Assembly (NCBI GenBank): GCA_012511915.1
Contig: JAAZFB010000382.1
Location: forward strand, 1-8,488
Direction of reading: 5' to 3'
DNA length: 8,488 nucleotides
Origin: Clostridiaceae bacterium
GTDB taxonomy: Bacteria; Bacillota; Clostridia; Monoglobales; Firm-18
Positions 5,505-8,488 of the stretch are shown one piece after another. Each line of letters opens with the position of its first letter. Positions within the stretch are counted from its first letter, which is position 1. The notes beneath the pieces were generated by a model that was given only the letters and a program-made list of their open reading frames with translations, had not been told where the DNA came from and did not search any database. A program made the translations under genes and the position numbers.

Positions 5505-6270
5505 CAAAATCAACCTCCTTGGCATTGAAAACAGGACCGTTTTGACACACTTTTTTATATTGCCCGGCTATTTTGCAAACGCATACAGCACATGCACCGA
5601 TACCGCAACCCATGCGCTGTTCAAGGGACAACTCACAAAATATATTGTATTCTTTTGATATCTTTGCCACCGCTTTCATCATAGCATTTGGACCGCAAGC
5701 ATAAACAGAGGTTATATCACCTTGTTTTAAACGCTCCTTAAATAAATCGGTAACAAGTCCGCAAGATAAGTAACTCCCATCATCGGTGCAAACATGGACT
5801 TTTGAGCACACCGATTTAAAATCCTGCTCCATTATTACCAAATCCTTAGTTTTAAAGCCGAGTATCGATTCGACATTACTGCCCAACTGTTTTGACGTTA
5901 AGTATAATGGGAAAATGCCGATTCCTCCCCCGATTACAATTGGGGTTCCACTGCCCTTTTTATCAATGTTGAACCCGGTACCTAACGGCCCAAGAATATC
6001 AAGTTTATCACCGACATTGTGCTTTGCGAGGCGTTTTGTTCCCTCGCCTCTGACGTCAAAAACAAACCGCAGACGGTTATCCGAATAATCACATACGCTC
6101 ATTGGGCGGCGTAGTAGTACTCCTTCACCGCATAATATGTGGATAAATTGTCCGGGTTTCGGCTGTATTGGAAAATCTACAACATAATCAAATGTCCCGT
6201 GACATAACTGTGTTTTACTTATGATTGTACATACGTGGTTTTTTTTATTGTTGCCCACACAAATCGCCAT
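5497..6270 (-). CDS. pyrK: Dihydroorotate dehydrogenase electron transfer subunit PyrK
   Basis: PyrK carries FAD and a [2Fe-2S] cluster and links PyrD to NAD+ in the PyrD2-PyrK2 complex. Reading from ATG 6270 gives 257 residues, the usual length. Visible are the FAD motif RRPMS (54-58), GEGTKRLA (75-82), LGPLGTGF (93-100), the nucleotide-binding GGGIGIFPL (114-122) and ACGPNAMMKA (191-200). The cluster ligands are Cys222, Cys227, Cys230 and Cys242 in MGCGIGACAVC...VCQNGPVF. The open frame extends up to 6375, but those 35 extra residues overlap carB and element C sequence and are not family-like. The start is uncertain. AAAAAGG (6271-6277) touches the ATG at 6270, which is too close. The GTG at 6258 has it 12 nt away and would remove only four residues. 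The gene follows carB by 44 nt and overlaps pyrD by 8 nt. Confidence 0.96.
   Translation of the reverse strand: MAICVGNNKKNHVCTIISKTQLCHGTFDYVVDFPIQPKPGQFIHILCGEGVLLRRPMSVCDYSDNRLRFVFDVRGEGTKRLAKHNVGDKLDILGPLGTGFNIDKKGSGTPIVIGGGIGIFPLYLTSKQLGSNVESILGFKTKDLVIMEQDFKSVCSKVHVCTDDGSYLSCGLVTDLFKERLKQGDITSVYACGPNAMMKAVAKISKEYNIFCELSLEQRMGCGIGACAVCVCKIAGQYKKVCQNGPVFNAKEVDFDE
5514..5520 (-). promoter_or_regulatory. Consensus ribosome binding site deciding the pyrD start
   Basis: A perfect AAGGAGG on the minus strand lies 9 nt before ATG 5504 and within the last codons of pyrK. It excludes the longer reading from 5525, whose start codon would lie upstream of the site. Confidence 0.9.
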
Positions 6271-6289
6271 CCTTTTTGATGTTATACTA

Positions 6290-6322
6290 ATACTAAATTC
6301 AATCAAATATAGTGTTATATTT
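6290..6322 (-). repeat. Element C, copy 3: single surviving end overlapping the carB stop
   Basis: These 33 bp are identical to the right-hand end of element C copy 1 (2255-2287), read on the minus strand here. The match covers the AAATATAACAC inner part as well as the terminal repeat. No second end is found in carB or before pyrK, so this is a fragment or a one-ended remnant. The carB TAA (6315-6317) and its last Ile codon lie inside it. On the pyrK side a near-duplication TAGTATTAGTATAAC follows. It lies in the transcribed carB-pyrK junction, 19 nt before the pyrK ATG. Confidence 0.82.
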
Positions 6323-8488
6323 TTGTTATATCCACAATACTTGTGTCGATATTGCTCTTCATTTGTATTATACATCTGATAAAGGCAGCTGCGGTGTCAA
6401 GCGACGTTAAACACGGTATTGAAAGTTCAACCGCTAACCTGCGCATTTTAAAGCCGTCTCGTTCTGTTCTCCTGCCTTTAGTAGGGGTATTTATCACCAA
6501 ATCGAATTGCCGTGCTTGTATCATATCCAGTATGTCCGGTGAACCCTCGCCGATTTTTGAAACGATTTTCGTAGGTATCTGTTCTTTTGTAAAAACGGCG
6601 GCGGTGTTTTCTGTTGCATAAATGATAAAGCCAAGGTTATGCAATTGTTTTGCAATTATGGCTGCTTCGTCTTTATCGGTGTCACGCACTGTTATAAGCA
6701 CGCTTGCGTTTTCGGTCGGTATTTTTAGCCCGCTTGCTATGAGCCCTTTGTATAAAGCCTCTCCAAAATCTTTCGATATCCCAAGCACCTCACCGGTAGA
6801 CTTCATTTCAGGTCCAAGACTTGTTTCAACACCATGCAGCTTTTCAAAGGAAAACACCGGCACCTTAACAGCCTTATATTCACTTTCTTTGTATAGACCC
6901 GTTTTGTAGCCAAGGCCTTTTAGTTTTTTGCCAAGCACACATTGTAAAGCCAAATCCACCATCGGAACATTGGTAACCTTACTTATATATGGTATTGTTC
7001 TTGACGAACGTGGGTTTACTTCTATAACATATATCTGATCGTCGTACAACACAAATTGTATATTTACCAGCCCCACAACATTAAGTGCCTTTGCAAGTTT
7101 TGATGTATAATCCACAATAACATCCTGAAACTCACGGCGCAAACGCTGAGGCGGATAAACTGAAATGCTGTCGCCGCTGTGCACACCCGCACGCTCTAAA
7201 TGTTCCATAATACCAGGGATAAGCAAGTCCTCGCCGTCGCATATTGCATCGACCTCTATTTCCTTGCCTAACAGATATTTGTCTATTAAAATGGGGTGTT
7301 CTTGTTTTACCCTGTTTATAATTTCCATAAATTCGATTATATCATAATCGTTAAAAGCAATTTCCATTCCCTGACCGCCCAAAACATAAGAGGGGCGTAC
7401 CAGCACAGGATAACCCAATTCCCATGCCGCTTCTAGTGCCTCATCTTTTGTAAACACCGTTTTGCCGGCAGGGCGGGGTATACCGCATTTTTCAAGTATT
7501 TTATCAAATTTTTCTCTGTCCTCGGCGGCATCGATATTTTCTTCACTTGTGCCCATTATGGGGACACCAAGACGTGAAAGTGTTTTAGTAAGCTTTATTG
7601 CAGTTTGTCCGCCAAACTGAACAATGCAACCATCAGGCTTTTGAGCATGGACTATATGCTCGATGTCTTCTGGTGTAAGGGGCTCAAAATACAGTTTGTC
7701 TGCGGTGTCAAAATCGGTGCTGACCGTTTCGGGGTTACAGTTTACAATGATGGTTTCATAGCCCTCTTTTCTAAGCGCCCACACACAATGCACCGAGCAA
7801 TAATCAAACTCTATGCCCTGACCGATTCTTATAGGCCCCGAGCCTAATACAAGTATTTTTTTGCGATTGCTTATGCTGTGTTCCGAGCAGTCGTCAAATG
7901 TAGAATAATAATACGGGGTCGTTGCCGAGAATTCGCCTGCGCAAGTGTCGACCAATTTATATGAAGCGTGCTTTCGTTTTTTTATTGTGTTTTTGCAAAG
8001 GGTTTGAATAACCGCATCGGTAAAACCCGCTTGTTTGGCCTTGAGGTATAATTCATCGGTAAGTCCTTGCTTTAGGGCATTTTCTATATCAACGATATTC
8101 TTTATTTTATACAAGAAAAACTTATCTATCATTGTTATTTTATATATTTTATTAATATCTATACCTTTTCGTATCGCTTCTGCCACAGTAAAGATTCTTT
8201 CGTCATCTATTATATGCAGTTGCTTTTCAAGCGCATCTTTATCCAACTTTTCCAGATGGGTAAGTTGCAGATTATAAATGCCTAACTCCAATGAACGTGC
8301 GGCTTTCATCAGACTTGCTTCGAAAGTTGTTTCAATAGCCATAACTTCGCCGGTTGCTTTCATTTGCGTGCCAAGCAGTCTTTTAGCCCTTACAAACTTA
8401 TCAAAAGGCCAGCGAGGGAATTTAACTACCACATAATCGATTGACGGTTCAAAGCAGGCGTACGTTTTGCCCGTGACCGCATTTACTA
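6315..8488 (-). CDS. carB: Carbamoyl phosphate synthase large subunit CarB (C-terminal two thirds, 5' end outside window)
   Basis: CarB makes carbamoyl phosphate from bicarbonate, ammonia supplied by CarA and two ATP, feeding pyrimidine and arginine synthesis. The frame is open to the right edge, and 723 residues of about 1,070 are visible. The first visible residues (NAVTGKTYACFEPSIDYVVV) are in the family frame. The end of the first ATP-grasp half (RWPFDKF, LGTQMKATGEVMAI) comes first, then the oligomerisation domain (about 30-185). LGSGPIRIGQGIEFDYC follows (214-230), then the second ATP-grasp domain (about 318-560) with RPSYVLGGQGM and the metal-binding EVNPRSSRT. Last is the MGS-like allosteric domain (about 590-723) with NTPTKGRRTERDGFKMRRLA and LTSLDTA. 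The tail IVDITKI ends in a TAA that lies inside an element C end, so the last residue or two may not be ancestral. It is the most upstream pyr gene visible; carA is expected to the right. Confidence 0.98.
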   Translation of the reverse strand, partial: VNAVTGKTYACFEPSIDYVVVKFPRWPFDKFVRAKRLLGTQMKATGEVMAIETTFEASLMKAARSLELGIYNLQLTHLEKLDKDALEKQLHIIDDERIFTVAEAIRKGIDINKIYKITMIDKFFLYKIKNIVDIENALKQGLTDELYLKAKQAGFTDAVIQTLCKNTIKKRKHASYKLVDTCAGEFSATTPYYYSTFDDCSEHSISNRKKILVLGSGPIRIGQGIEFDYCSVHCVWALRKEGYETIIVNCNPETVSTDFDTADKLYFEPLTPEDIEHIVHAQKPDGCIVQFGGQTAIKLTKTLSRLGVPIMGTSEENIDAAEDREKFDKILEKCGIPRPAGKTVFTKDEALEAAWELGYPVLVRPSYVLGGQGMEIAFNDYDIIEFMEIINRVKQEHPILIDKYLLGKEIEVDAICDGEDLLIPGIMEHLERAGVHSGDSISVYPPQRLRREFQDVIVDYTSKLAKALNVVGLVNIQFVLYDDQIYVIEVNPRSSRTIPYISKVTNVPMVDLALQCVLGKKLKGLGYKTGLYKESEYKAVKVPVFSFEKLHGVETSLGPEMKSTGEVLGISKDFGEALYKGLIASGLKIPTENASVLITVRDTDKDEAAIIAKQLHNLGFIIYATENTAAVFTKEQIPTKIVSKIGEGSPDILDMIQARQFDLVINTPTKGRRTERDGFKMRRLAVELSIPCLTSLDTAAAFIRCIIQMKSNIDTSIVDITKI

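Noticed and set aside
6271..6375. N-terminal extension of PyrK up to 6375
   Set aside because: The extra 35 residues come from the element C end and the antecedent carB sequence in another frame, and lengthen the protein beyond the family norm.

Overview
The window is a dense piece of a low-to-moderate GC bacterial chromosome. It carries seven recognisable housekeeping genes and one histidine phosphatase. The class 1B dihydroorotate dehydrogenase pair (PyrD plus the FAD/2Fe-2S subunit PyrK), the short PyrE ending in CPLC and KPGSR, and strong AAGGAGG-type ribosome binding sites point to a Bacillota/Clostridia-like organism. The sequence alone does not allow a genus call.

Layout. The left part (1-2126, + strand) holds the end of queA and all of tgt, two steps of queuosine tRNA modification. 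A converging radC (2454-3122, - strand) follows. From 3321 to the right edge, on the - strand and read right to left, is a pyrimidine operon: carB (5' end off the window), pyrK, pyrD, a histidine phosphatase family gene, and pyrE. Inside the operon pyrK/pyrD overlap by 8 nt, pyrD/phosphatase by 4 nt (ATGA), and the phosphatase and pyrE are 1 nt apart, so translation is probably coupled. Together these genes make carbamoyl phosphate (CarB), oxidise dihydroorotate (PyrD/PyrK) and form OMP (PyrE).

The unusual part is the non-coding DNA. Almost every intergenic base belongs to a short, transposase-less, palindromic element with TA-bounded inverted repeats (MITE-like). I distinguish five families, here named A-E. 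A is 165 bp with 21-bp perfect ends. B is about 82 bp, in two near-identical copies. C is present as a 162-bp palindrome, a 46-bp mini-hairpin and a single surviving end. D is a 170-bp palindrome and E a 42-bp hairpin. They fill the gaps queA-tgt (A+B), tgt-radC (C+D) and radC-pyrE (C+E+B), and one C end sits at the carB-pyrK junction. The elements begin at, inside or within 4 nt of the stop codons of queA, tgt, radC, pyrE and carB, and the carB stop codon lies inside a C end. No transposase, CRISPR array, RNA gene or riboswitch was seen.
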